A stretch of 64,000 nt of DNA, from NCBI RefSeq assembly GCF_014773385.1, contig NZ_JACXAI010000007.1:156491-220490 (forward strand), read 5' to 3'. The notes beneath the pieces are model-generated. The model saw nothing but the letters and a program-made list of their open reading frames with translations, was not told the DNA's origin and made no database searches. Below, piece after piece: positions 27,261-35,359 of the stretch. The stretch is from Metabacillus arenae. Lineage in GTDB: Bacteria > Bacillota > Bacilli > Bacillales > Bacillaceae. Every line of letters begins with the position of its first letter. Position 1 is the first letter of the stretch. The position numbers were made by a program, and so were the translations under genes.

Positions 27261-27401
27261 GTGTGGAATTATTTTGATAAAGGTGCGATTATTTTCGTGA
27301 TAGTGCATATATTCCAATAAATGTAAAATTATTTTTAAGAAATCGCATTTATTCCGATGACTGTGCAATTTTTTCTTAAAGGTGCAATTAATCTAGTGGC
27401 C
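27261..27401. repeat. Periodic ~20-bp array (word GTGCAATTATT)
   Basis: Seven units start at 27261, 27283, 27303, 27323, 27344, 27363 and 27382, with lengths of 19-22. Examples: GTGCGATTATTTTCGTGATA, GTGCATATATTCCAATAAAT, GTGCAATTTTTTCTTAAAG. Consensus GTGCNATTATTYYNNTRA. Lies between the ytzI terminator and ycgQ, no coding potential. Confidence 0.8.
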
Positions 27402-27459
27402 GTAGAAATAACCTCATGTTCCAGCAATAATACCGATTTACTGCACTGCCCTGATGCCT

Positions 27460-28446
27460 TTACTCATAAACCTCATACACATAAGGTTCTTTCGGCTGTT
27501 CGATTCTTTCGATATTTTCAATTTGAACATAAGGCAGTACAAAATCTTCATAGTCGGTTTTGGTGAGTTTGCCGCTGACTTTTACCCACTCATCTGTTTC
27601 ATACTCGCTTGCTTGTGCAAAAGTAGTTAAAGTTCCATAGACTGATGCATCTGCGACACAGCATGAGAGACCAAATCTTGCAACAACAAATTCATCTTCT
27701 TTAAAGTTATCCTCACGATAAACAAATCCAAAAAATTCAATTTCTTTGCCAATAAACTTTTCCGGATTTTGATCTAATATGTTTGTCATAGCTATATAAT
27801 TATCTTCGGTTAGGACAATTTTGTCCATTTTAAGCATTTTTTGTTCAAGCTCTTCGTAAAATCCTTCTGGGGGGTCTTGAATAATGAATCCTTCTGGATG
27901 CTCTAATGGAATATTTTCAGCATTTGCCTCCTCTTCCCCTTTTTTCTCAACTCGCTCCTCAAGCTTCTTCATATATTCATCTGGATCCTCTAGATAAAGT
28001 TCAGCTAATTCTTCATCATCTGGTGAAGCTTGCTCTTCTTTATCTGGAGAGCTTTGGGACTGTTCCTGTGTTAACCCTGTCTTAAATCCTCTTTTAGCTG
28101 CAACTGAACTGTCTAGAACCGTTTCTGGAAAAATAAAACCGGTGACAACAGGGATAACAAACAAAGAATAAATAATAAGAGATTGAATTGGCGAGCTCCC
28201 ATCAGAATGATCAAATCCGCAATTACATACGATTTCTGACTCTTTTTTCGATCCGCTTCGCCAAATCTGAATAACACCTAAAATAAGAAACGTAATGACC
28301 GCAAAATAAATAAATGGAATCATCTTTGGGGCAATAAAATTCGTTATATTTCCTGTTATAAGCAATTTGAACATAAGCATTGTAAAGCCAAGCAGGATTA
28401 TGCCTCTAATATATAAATGAAACCGGTAATCCGGAGTTTTTTGCAC
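27460..28446 (-). CDS. ycgQ: TIGR03943/DUF1980 membrane protein YcgQ
   Basis: 328 residues: two N-terminal helices (GIILLGFTMLMFKLLITG; IPFIYFAVITFLILGVIQIW), a third near 97-112, a Glu-rich linker (about 130-200) and a C-terminal OB-like domain (FIGKEIEFFGFVYR, FGLSCCVADASVYGTL, WVKVSGKL). The CNCGFD and SCCVAD cysteines could bind metal. It is always paired with the permease YcgR, here 18 bp upstream. GTG start behind GGAGC. The Zur-like box before ycgR suggests a zinc-linked role. Confidence 0.88.
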   Translation of the reverse strand: MQKTPDYRFHLYIRGIILLGFTMLMFKLLITGNITNFIAPKMIPFIYFAVITFLILGVIQIWRSGSKKESEIVCNCGFDHSDGSSPIQSLIIYSLFVIPVVTGFIFPETVLDSSVAAKRGFKTGLTQEQSQSSPDKEEQASPDDEELAELYLEDPDEYMKKLEERVEKKGEEEANAENIPLEHPEGFIIQDPPEGFYEELEQKMLKMDKIVLTEDNYIAMTNILDQNPEKFIGKEIEFFGFVYREDNFKEDEFVVARFGLSCCVADASVYGTLTTFAQASEYETDEWVKVSGKLTKTDYEDFVLPYVQIENIERIEQPKEPYVYEVYE

Positions 28447-28464
28447 TTTTTTTCAGCTCCTTTT

Positions 28465-29469
28465 TTATACAAAAACCTGCTGATATACTAATACTGAGAT
28501 GTACACCAAAATGGTGACAACCACAATAAAGGCGGCTACAAATTTGGCACGGAAAAAGGCAAACAGCATGATTGTATTTTTTAGATCAAGCATTGGTCCA
28601 TAGACGAGAAAAGCAATCAACGAGCCGGCTGTAAATGTTCCTCCAAAAGAGGCGGCAACAAACGCATCTGCTTCTGAACAAAGGGAAAGGACAAATGCAA
28701 AGGCCATCATAACACCGGGGGCAATAAATTCACTTGAGCCAAGCTCCGCTAATAACGAACGGTCGAGGAACGTTTGAAACAAACTGGCAAGGAAAGCTCC
28801 AAAAATTAAGTACTTCCCCATTTCAAAAAATTCATCACTTGCATGGTAAAAGGTAGACTTCACTTTTCCAATTTCCTGTTGATTATCAAGGACACCTTTT
28901 CCGACTAGCTCATCTCTTGTCCACTTTAGCTGATCGCGATTTTTAAATAATATGTACATCATAAACCCAATGATGATCGACAGGATAAAGGCTAGTCCCA
29001 TTCGTGCATAAACAATTTCCGTCGCAGATTGAAATGCATAGTAAGTTGAGGCAAAAACTACTGGATTTAAAATTGGGGCCCCTACTAAAAAAACGACTCC
29101 AACATGCAAAGGCATCCCTTTTTTAATCAATCTCCTTACAACTGGTACGATTGCGCATTCACAGATCGGAAAAATGGCACCTAAAAGCGCTGCTGGGAAA
29201 AGAGCGATGATCGCATTTTTAGGCAATAATCTTTTGATGGTCTCTTCAGAAATAAAAACCTGAATCAAAGCTGAGACAAATACTCCCAGCAAAATAAATG
29301 GGATCGCCTCCAGCACAATACTTAGAAAAATGGTATTAAGATTGAGCAAAGGACCTGGAATATCAATGGAAAGCTCTTGAAAATCAATAAAAATAAATAA
29401 ATATAGAAACAAACCTATCAATGCCAATGCTATTGTTTCTTTCACCATTGACAGTGGGGATCTTTTCAT
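28465..29469 (-). CDS. ycgR: UPF0718/DUF318 permease YcgR
   Basis: 334 residues, eight or more membrane helices. Characteristic motifs are FPICECAIVPVVRRLIKKG (about 100-118) and LCSEADAFVAASF (about 252), polar residues within helices as in ArsP/YcgR permeases, which move metal or metalloid species. First gene of ycgR-ycgQ, ATG behind GGAGATTACCAG. A Zur-like palindrome lies 130 bp upstream. Confidence 0.9.
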   Translation of the reverse strand: MKRSPLSMVKETIALALIGLFLYLFIFIDFQELSIDIPGPLLNLNTIFLSIVLEAIPFILLGVFVSALIQVFISEETIKRLLPKNAIIALFPAALLGAIFPICECAIVPVVRRLIKKGMPLHVGVVFLVGAPILNPVVFASTYYAFQSATEIVYARMGLAFILSIIIGFMMYILFKNRDQLKWTRDELVGKGVLDNQQEIGKVKSTFYHASDEFFEMGKYLIFGAFLASLFQTFLDRSLLAELGSSEFIAPGVMMAFAFVLSLCSEADAFVAASFGGTFTAGSLIAFLVYGPMLDLKNTIMLFAFFRAKFVAAFIVVVTILVYISVLVYQQVFV

Positions 29470-29960
29470 CTGGTAATCTCCAATCTTTCATTTTTCTCCT
29501 AGCAGTATATCATACGTTTTGTCTAGTAAAGATATGAACAATTAATGACCTGCTACACTTGGATTCTACAGAATTATATTTTAATAGACAATAGTTAAAT
29601 CGTAAAAACTTCGATTTATCTTAATCTTAAATTGAAATTGGCTCAATTGCACGGAATATTTTCAACTATAAAAATCACTTATATCCTGCTTGCACAATAG
29701 TTCTTATGGATTTATTAGTATAAACATTATTTCCCATTTTTTAATTCGCTAACAGTCTCAACATTGATGTTATTCGAAAAATAATTTTATGGACCGCACA
29801 CCAAGACTTTATTAGCGGCTTTTTTATTGATTCTGTCCTTAACTTCTTTTTTACTTACAGGTGAACCGTCCATGGGTTTATTCATTACTCTATTAATTTG
29901 CCATACCTCCTTTTTACTGTCTGCCACTTCCCATTTTCTTTCCCTATCACAAATTTTACT
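29470..29960. other. Intergenic stretch upstream of ycgR
   Basis: Contains the Zur-like box and presumably the ycgR promoter. Between 29620 and 29960 I see no gene, only AT-rich sequence; isolated words such as TTATTAGCGGC hint at decayed units of the array that follows. Confidence 0.5.
29597..29617 (-). promoter_or_regulatory. Zur-like box upstream of ycgRQ
   Basis: AAATCGTAAAAACTTCGATT(T) compares with the Bacillus Zur consensus AAATCGTAATNATTACGATT(T): one half is perfect, the other has two differences. Position about 130 bp before ycgR. Confidence 0.6.
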
Positions 29961-30187
29961 GTCTAATTCTATGAATTTATTGGCCGGATGAACGATTTTA
30001 TTTTCCTCATATTAAATTTTTTAGCTCCATCTACAATTTATTGGATGTAAATTAATTTTATGGGCCGCATCTACGAATTATTTTCCTTGAATCAAATTTA
30101 TTGGCCACCTTCTAAGGGTTATTTGCCGCCATTCAAAATTATTAGCTCCATCTACGAGTTATTTTCCACTAATCCATTTTTTTGTCC
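29961..30187 (+). repeat. Periodic ~20-bp array (core AATTTATTGGCC), largest in the window
   Basis: About eleven units with core AATTTATTGGCC or GAATTATTTTCC recurring near 29974, 29994, 30014, 30035, 30054, 30075, 30095, 30117, 30137, 30157 and 30177, a step of about 20. Linkers such as CATCTACGA recur (30029, 30069, 30149). The unit at 29986-30006 (GGATGAACGATTTTATTTTC plus C) differs at three of 21 positions from the reverse complement of 33944-33964 in another array. Confidence 0.85.
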
Positions 30188-30367
30188 TAACTAATGCTAT
30201 ATTATTTTGTATTTCTTCATACTATCCTTTCTAAATACATTAAGAAATGTGCAATGCGCCCGCCTATTGGCTTATGACCGATAGGCCGATGACGCCTAGA
30301 GCTAGACTACGACAATACTCTTTAACACGTTAATACTTTAATTAACTTAAATTTTCTGATCTTATAA

Positions 30368-30493
30368 AAAGGGGCTGTCCAATAAGTCGATTTTTCGGCT
30401 ATTGGATGCCCCTTTACATGTTTCAGAATGCTGATATATTAACATTCTTGATTTACAATTATTAATGAATTACCCTTTTCGGACAGCCTCTTT
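30368..30493. mobile_element. 126-bp MITE-like element with terminal inverted repeats
   Basis: Left end AAAGGGGCTGTCC (30368-30380) and right end GGACAGCCTCTTT (30481-30493) are 13-bp terminal inverted repeats with one difference. Inside the left half, AAGGGGC..TCCAATA pairs with TATTGGA..GCCCCTT (to about 30414), a strong hairpin. GRGGCTGTCC ends are common in insertion-sequence remnants of Bacillaceae. No transposase is encoded; no clear target duplication was seen. It may also serve as the yhfS terminator. Confidence 0.65.
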
Positions 30494-30501
30494 CTTTCCA
30501 G

Positions 30502-31596
30502 CTAATTATAGGCTTTAAACAGAACCGCAAGGCCGATTCCTCCCCCGCTTCCAATGGCTGCCAATACATATTTGGTGTTTTTTCTCCTTTTTACTTCATG
30601 AAATAAACGAGTGATGAGGATGGCGCCTGATGCTCCATATGGATGGCCCAATGCCAAAGCTCCGCCGCGAACATTCAGCTTTTCATATGGTATGTTAAGT
30701 TCTTTTGCACAAGCGGCTACTTTTGATGCGAACGCCTCATTTATTTCAATTAAGTCTATATCCTCCATGGTTAATGAATGTCTCTCTAATAAAGATTGAA
30801 TAGCTGATACAGGCGCAATACCAGGCAGGAGCGGGGATACTCCTGATACCTCACTATCCACAAATTGAAGAACAGGCTGAAAACCATACTCCTTAGCTGT
30901 TTGCTCCTCCATGACTAATACAGCACTGGCACCATCATTTATTCCACAGCTGTTAACCGGTGTGACCGTTCCCTGGTTTTGAAAGACAGGCTTAGCTCTT
31001 TGCAGTAATTGTTTTATGTTTCTTTTTTTTAGAAAACCTTCATCTATCACATGGTTTGAAATAGGAACAATTTCATCCGTAAATAAACTGCTTTCATAAG
31101 CATTCCAGCTCCGTGCATAGCTCATTTCAGTATACTGATCCTGCATATCTCTTGTAATTTTATACTCAGCTGCTACATTTTCTGCAGCGATTCCCATATC
31201 CGGATCCCCGATATTTTCCGGGGAGAAACGAGCCCGGCCGGGGAAAGATGAAGTGCTGCAGCTCTCTGTTCCACCTGCTAGATATACTGTCCCTGCACCC
31301 CCTTGAATGAGGTAGCAAGCCAGTCGAATCGCTTCCAGCCCTGCGCTGCATTGGCGATCAATCGTCACACCAGGCACAGATAAAGGGAAACCCGCTTGTA
31401 AAGCGGATAATCTTGCTATATTACCGCCCGGCCCCACTACATTCCCTAAAATGATATCGTTAATCTGTTCCACAAGATTTGTACTTAAATAGCGGAAAAC
31501 TGGTTCAATTAAAAAATGCGGCGGCACACCCTTTAATAGTCCGCTTTTTTTACCAATTATCGTTCTTTTTGCATTTACAATCACTGCATGCTTCAT
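30502..31596 (-). CDS. yhfS: Thiolase-family protein YhfS (acetyl-CoA acetyltransferase-like)
   Basis: 364 residues of thiolase fold. Present: the acyl-accepting Cys83 in DRQCSAGLEA, NEAFASK (about 285) and the His motif GGALALGHPYGASG (about 310-323). At the usual second catalytic Cys (family CxGGGxG) this protein reads IGSGGGIG, so that Cys is Gly. It may therefore be a degradative, condensing or non-classical thiolase. ATG overlaps the yhfT stop by 4 bp. In B. subtilis yhfUTS forms one unit ending in this gene. Confidence 0.85.
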   Translation of the reverse strand: MKHAVIVNAKRTIIGKKSGLLKGVPPHFLIEPVFRYLSTNLVEQINDIILGNVVGPGGNIARLSALQAGFPLSVPGVTIDRQCSAGLEAIRLACYLIQGGAGTVYLAGGTESCSTSSFPGRARFSPENIGDPDMGIAAENVAAEYKITRDMQDQYTEMSYARSWNAYESSLFTDEIVPISNHVIDEGFLKKRNIKQLLQRAKPVFQNQGTVTPVNSCGINDGASAVLVMEEQTAKEYGFQPVLQFVDSEVSGVSPLLPGIAPVSAIQSLLERHSLTMEDIDLIEINEAFASKVAACAKELNIPYEKLNVRGGALALGHPYGASGAILITRLFHEVKRRKNTKYVLAAIGSGGGIGLAVLFKAYN

Positions 31597-33041
31597 GATT
31601 TCATCCCAATTTGTTCATAAAACATCTTTTTCACGAGCACACGGTCAATTTTCCCGCTTATTGTGTGGGGCATTTCATCAATAAAAACCCATCTCCGGGG
31701 TATTTTAAAAGAGGCTAAATGTTCTTTGCAAAAGCTTCTTAGCTCTCCTTTACTTGGATCTCCTTGAATAACGGCACCTATGATCGACCCCCAATACTCA
31801 TCCTGTATACCAATGACAGCTGCTTCCCTCACTTTTGGATGTTGGCTAAGAACAGACTCGATTTCTTCTGGAAATATATTGATTCCTCCATAAAGAATCA
31901 TATTGCTTTCCCTGCCGGCAAGATATAAAAATCCATCCTTATCTAAATAGCCCAAGTCATGCACAGTCATCCAGCCGTCCTTATCCATCCCATTTGATTC
32001 CGATTGCAAATATCCATTAAAAAGCAAATCACTTTTAACAAATATTTTGCCAATTTCATTTGCAGGCTGAATTTCTCCGTTTAAATGGCGAATCTCCACC
32101 TTCACATTATGACATGGCCTTCCAACTGAGGCTTTCTTCTCATCAGGATGCTCACTGGACAAAATTGAAACAAAGCTGAGTTCTGACGCCCCATAAAATT
32201 CGTATAATGACAGCCGCTGAAAAAACTGTTTCATTTTCTCTTTAGTCACTGATTCCAGCTTTGCTCCAGAGGAAATGACCTTAATTTGTTTATCAACACT
32301 TATTTCTTCTTTTATTAGAGCTTCAATCATGGTAGGAACTACATATAGCACACTTATCGGAAATTTCGTAAGAAAAGAAGTCAATTTGGATACAGTGAAT
32401 TTCTCCAATAAATAAACTGTTCCCCCTAAATAGAGGGTGCTAATCGCTCCATACAAAAAATGTGAATGAACCAATGAACCCGGAATAAGAACATGTTCAG
32501 AAGCTGTCATATCTAAGTCTAATTGATTACAAGAAAAGCTCTCTATCCAAGATTGATGGGATCTGGTAAAGGCCTTTGGTTTTCCAGTTGAACCGGATGT
32601 AAAGCCTAAATAAAATGAGGTATTTATAAAAGAATCAGATTTTGAATTCGGACTATCATCTATTTCCATTCCATTTTCGATTAGAAGCTTTGGATATTCT
32701 AACTGCTCTACTTTATAAATTGTTTCCTGTGAGGCAATGATGACCTTAGGATGGCAAATTTTCAAACGTTCTTGAATTTCAAAGGGACTCCATCTTGGAT
32801 CTAAAGGCACTGCCGTGCACCCGGCAGAAGCTGCTCCAGCAAACAGCTGCAGAAGCTCTAACGAATTCGGAAGAAGTATTGCTACAATCTTGTTTGAGTC
32901 AGTTATCGCTCCCAGCCATTCTCCAGTTTGTTTAATTAAACGATGCCACTCTTGATAATTTATTTGTTTAGTAGATGTTTTGACTGCTACCCTCTCAGGA
33001 TGAACAGACGCATGAGTTTGATACGGTAATGTAATACCCAG
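31593..33041 (-). CDS. yhfT: AMP-forming acyl-CoA ligase YhfT
   Basis: 482 residues from a proposed CTG start at 33039-33041. The frame stays open and clearly homologous upstream of the GTG at 32810, with ITLPYQTHASVHPERVAVK and VAILLPNSLELLQLFAGAAS typical of the ANL N-terminus. It has no ATG, GTG or TTG there. AAAGGGGG ends seven bases before CTG. The P-loop FTSGSTGKPKAFT, YGASE and the hinge GYLDKDGFLYLAGRES are all present, as is the catalytic Lys region SGKIDR. It activates a carboxylate with ATP and CoA. It lies 13 bp after bioY, so probably acts on a biotin-linked or biotin-pathway acid. Confidence 0.88.
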   Translation of the reverse strand: MGITLPYQTHASVHPERVAVKTSTKQINYQEWHRLIKQTGEWLGAITDSNKIVAILLPNSLELLQLFAGAASAGCTAVPLDPRWSPFEIQERLKICHPKVIIASQETIYKVEQLEYPKLLIENGMEIDDSPNSKSDSFINTSFYLGFTSGSTGKPKAFTRSHQSWIESFSCNQLDLDMTASEHVLIPGSLVHSHFLYGAISTLYLGGTVYLLEKFTVSKLTSFLTKFPISVLYVVPTMIEALIKEEISVDKQIKVISSGAKLESVTKEKMKQFFQRLSLYEFYGASELSFVSILSSEHPDEKKASVGRPCHNVKVEIRHLNGEIQPANEIGKIFVKSDLLFNGYLQSESNGMDKDGWMTVHDLGYLDKDGFLYLAGRESNMILYGGINIFPEEIESVLSQHPKVREAAVIGIQDEYWGSIIGAVIQGDPSKGELRSFCKEHLASFKIPRRWVFIDEMPHTISGKIDRVLVKKMFYEQIGMKS

Positions 33042-33054
33042 AGGACTTCCCCCT

Positions 33055-33612
33055 TTACGAACTAGACTGATGATAAGTGCTTCGGTTTACAATAGCTTTT
33101 CTTAATCTGCCTACTAAAAATGCCGCCATAACCGCTTTTAATAGATCGCCCGGAAGATAAACCAAGCTAAGCTTTGCAGTATGGATTACATCGACGTTCA
33201 TGAAGAAAGCTTGGACCGGTATACCGAATAAATAAATTAATAAAATACCAAAAAGAATATTTGTTAGAAGCACTTTCCAAAAGGAAACCGAGCGAAACCG
33301 TTCGATCATATATCCTATGCCGAACGCAGCAAATGCATATCCCAATAAATAACCTGCACTAGGACTTGTAAAGACGGCAAGTCCGCCGCGGCCTCCAGAT
33401 AATAACGGCAAACCGGCAGCTACCAGGAATAAAAACACAATCTGGCTCAATGCTCCTAGTCTCGAACCTAGTATACCACCTGCAAGCATAACACCCAACG
33501 TCTGAAGAGTGATCGGAACAGGGGTGAAGGCTAAGAAAAGGGGCGGGATAAAGCCAAGAGCGGCCATAATGGCTGTAAATAAAGCAATGTACGTCATATC
33601 TCTAGTTTTCAT
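33055..33612 (-). CDS. bioY: Biotin transporter S-component BioY (YhfU)
   Basis: 185 residues with six membrane helices. BioY marks: PVPITLQTLGVMLAGGILGSR (about 32-52) and GGRGGLAVFTSPSAGYLLGY (about 72-91). It is the substrate-binding subunit of an ECF transporter, or works alone. A BirA-type operator overlaps its -35 region, so uptake is shut off when biotin is plentiful. First gene of bioY-yhfT-yhfS. Confidence 0.93.
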   Translation of the reverse strand: MKTRDMTYIALFTAIMAALGFIPPLFLAFTPVPITLQTLGVMLAGGILGSRLGALSQIVFLFLVAAGLPLLSGGRGGLAVFTSPSAGYLLGYAFAAFGIGYMIERFRSVSFWKVLLTNILFGILLIYLFGIPVQAFFMNVDVIHTAKLSLVYLPGDLLKAVMAAFLVGRLRKAIVNRSTYHQSSS

Positions 33613-33648
33613 AGTAGACTCCTATCTTCCTATACTTATTTACTCGTC

Positions 33649-33701
33649 ATTCTACAAAAACCTCAACTAATATGTCAACTTAATTTTATTTACTGTTTAC
33701 A
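33649..33701 (-). promoter_or_regulatory. BirA (biotin) operator and bioY promoter
   Basis: TGTCAAC (33673-33679) and GTTTACA (33695-33701) are inverted half sites separated by 15 bases, the geometry of biotin boxes (TTGTTAAC-N14/15-GTTAACAA). On the minus strand TTGACA (33673-33678), an 18-base spacer and TAGAAT (33649-33654) make a sigma-A promoter whose -35 is inside one half site. Confidence 0.75.
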
Positions 33702-33888
33702 AAAGAAGTTTCTTTTTAACCTATATACACAGCAGTAAGGAATCCTAATAGGTAAGGACTCTCTAGAGGATGGGGAAAAACCAACTTGAAGGAAAGAAAG
33801 AGGCGGTTGTCCAAACATAAGCCAGGATTATGAATCACGATCGTTGTTACTACCATTTGGAGTTTTCGACAGATGTTGTGTGTGGCCA
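33702..33888. other. Intergenic sequence upstream of the biotin operator
   Basis: No gene. AAAGAGGCGGTTGTCC near 33797 resembles one end of the MITE-like element at 30368-30493 (AAAGAGGCTGTCC), but no second end was found. Confidence 0.4.
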
Positions 33889-34060
33889 GTATCAGGACAA
33901 ATCCGCCAATAAAGGTTCAGACAGGACAATAAAATCTAGTAATGGAAACTAAAATTGCTCATCCGGCAAATAAATTCTAAGAATCGGCCAGTAAATTTTA
34001 TGATAAGGAAAGAAAGCGGGTAGACGGGGCCAATAAAAGTGCCTTGTGGCAAGAAAATAT
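33889..34060 (-). repeat. Periodic ~20-bp array (core AATTTATTGGCC on the minus strand)
   Basis: Read on the minus strand the cores are ACTTTTATTGGCC, AAATTTACTGGCC, GAATTTATTTGCC, AATTTTAGTTTCC, GATTTTATTGTCC and CCTTTATTGGCGG, about 20-22 bases apart. The wording matches the array at 29961-30187, which is in the opposite orientation, so the two flank the bioY-yhfT-yhfS operon as inverted arrays. Confidence 0.8.
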
Positions 34061-34284
34061 GGAACAATTAGATTTATTTTTCATACCATCGTTTTAACCA
34101 CAACTCAATATTGTTAAATGGCTTTGAAATTAGTCAACTCCAATATGCTTTCTCTCAGTCAAGTCCTTTATTGATAAAATCGCAGAGAACTTATAATAAT
34201 CGTTAGTGAGGGATTTTTTAATTCAGGGTATATAGCAGAGAATACATGGGGCTTCATTTTGCTTAGAATTCCTCCTTTCTTATC
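34061..34284. other. Intergenic region before the lipoprotein terminator
   Basis: AT-rich; no gene, repeat or operator recognised. Confidence 0.4.
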
Positions 34285-34314
34285 ATAAAAAAACAGACCG
34301 CCATGCGACCTGTT
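34285..34314 (-). terminator. Terminator after the YtkA-like lipoprotein gene
   Basis: On the minus strand AACAGGTCGC ATG GCGGTCTGTT, a 10-bp stem with two G-T pairs, runs into seven T. Confidence 0.85.
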
Positions 34315-34332
34315 AACTGATTGTAATTAACA

Positions 34333-35079
34333 TTATTTAACGTTTACTTGAAATTGCTTATGCTCATGCAATCCTTCGTTATTTTCTACATGAATTTGAA
34401 TCTCGTACTTGCCTTTTTCTTTAAAAGTGTAAGTTCCTTCGTAAGCTTCTTCTTCACTCTCAGCTGCGTCGATCCAATCATGCTTTTTACTATCAGCTTC
34501 CCATATTTCAAAGCGGACCTGTGCACCTTTAAGCGGCTTATCGTTTTTATTAATTTGTACAACTAGGGGAACTTCTGTACCACTTTGTATTGCCGATGAC
34601 TCCTTCAAGCTTATCTTTACTGCACCGTGTTCATGAGAATGTGTGCTCCCATGGCTTTGATTAGATGGACTTCCCGCCCCCACCTGCACCGTCATTTTTG
34701 GCATAGTATGCTGATCCCTTGCTGTAACATGTGACTGAATCGTATACGTTCCTTCTTTGTCAAATTTTTTAGAAACCGCATACTTGCCCTCCCCCAATTC
34801 CTCGGCACGGACCATTTCACTTTTATCCTTGTTTCCATCAAGCCATATTTCAAATTCGACTTCATCCGCATCATTAACCTTCTCTTCCCCTAACGAGACT
34901 TGTGCAATAAATTCCCCTTCTTGGTTAATGTCCAGCTTTTTAGGACCTGATAGCTCAACGTCGAGGATATGTAATTCTTTTTGTTCGCTTTCTCCATTTT
35001 TATTTTCCAAAGTCTGCCCGCATGCTGCTGTCATACTCAATATGGACATTAAAAAAAACATTCCAATGAATCTATTCAT
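34333..35079 (-). CDS. Lipoprotein with two YtkA/FixH-like domains
   Basis: 248 residues: signal peptide with lipobox SMTAAC (Cys about 20), then two Ig-like YtkA domains (about 33-125 and 150-248). Each has the pattern of a polar beta-strand, VEFEIWLDG or VRFEIWEAD, and a closing GKYAV/GKYEI..HV block. A His-rich linker SHGSTHSHEHG joins them. B. subtilis YtkA, encoded at the same place next to luxS, has one domain, so this is an internal duplication. FixH/CtaG-like domains can bind copper. The ATG at 35079 is used (AGAAGGGTG upstream). Confidence 0.8.
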   Translation of the reverse strand: MNRFIGMFFLMSILSMTAACGQTLENKNGESEQKELHILDVELSGPKKLDINQEGEFIAQVSLGEEKVNDADEVEFEIWLDGNKDKSEMVRAEELGEGKYAVSKKFDKEGTYTIQSHVTARDQHTMPKMTVQVGAGSPSNQSHGSTHSHEHGAVKISLKESSAIQSGTEVPLVVQINKNDKPLKGAQVRFEIWEADSKKHDWIDAAESEEEAYEGTYTFKEKGKYEIQIHVENNEGLHEHKQFQVNVK

Positions 35080-35333
35080 TTTCTTCACCCTTCTCGGAAT
35101 CATACGATAGGATATGAGCTCTTTTTCCTATTCTCCCCATTCATATTAGCTTTAATTGACAGCGGATACAATATAAATAAGCCTCATAAAATTAAACAAT
35201 TTGTGAAGATAATACACTCCATTTTCCTATCGATTTAATTGCATTTTTCCAGATATATTGCTTATTTCATTTTCCGGTCGATAAATTCTTTTTATGATCA
35301 AGACTGTCAGAGTGATTATCTTAAAAAACAAAT

Positions 35334-35357
35334 AAACCCGCCATACAGCGGGTTTAT
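35334..35357 (-). terminator. Terminator after luxS
   Basis: AAACCCGC CATACA GCGGGTTT hairpin directly past the luxS stop, with T-rich sequence on the minus-strand side. Confidence 0.85.
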
Positions 35358-35359
35358 CA

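Noticed and set aside
35222..35300. Eighth periodic array upstream of luxS terminator
   Set aside because: TCGAT..TTT-like words recur at about 24 bases but only two or three times and poorly; not distinguishable from AT-rich background.
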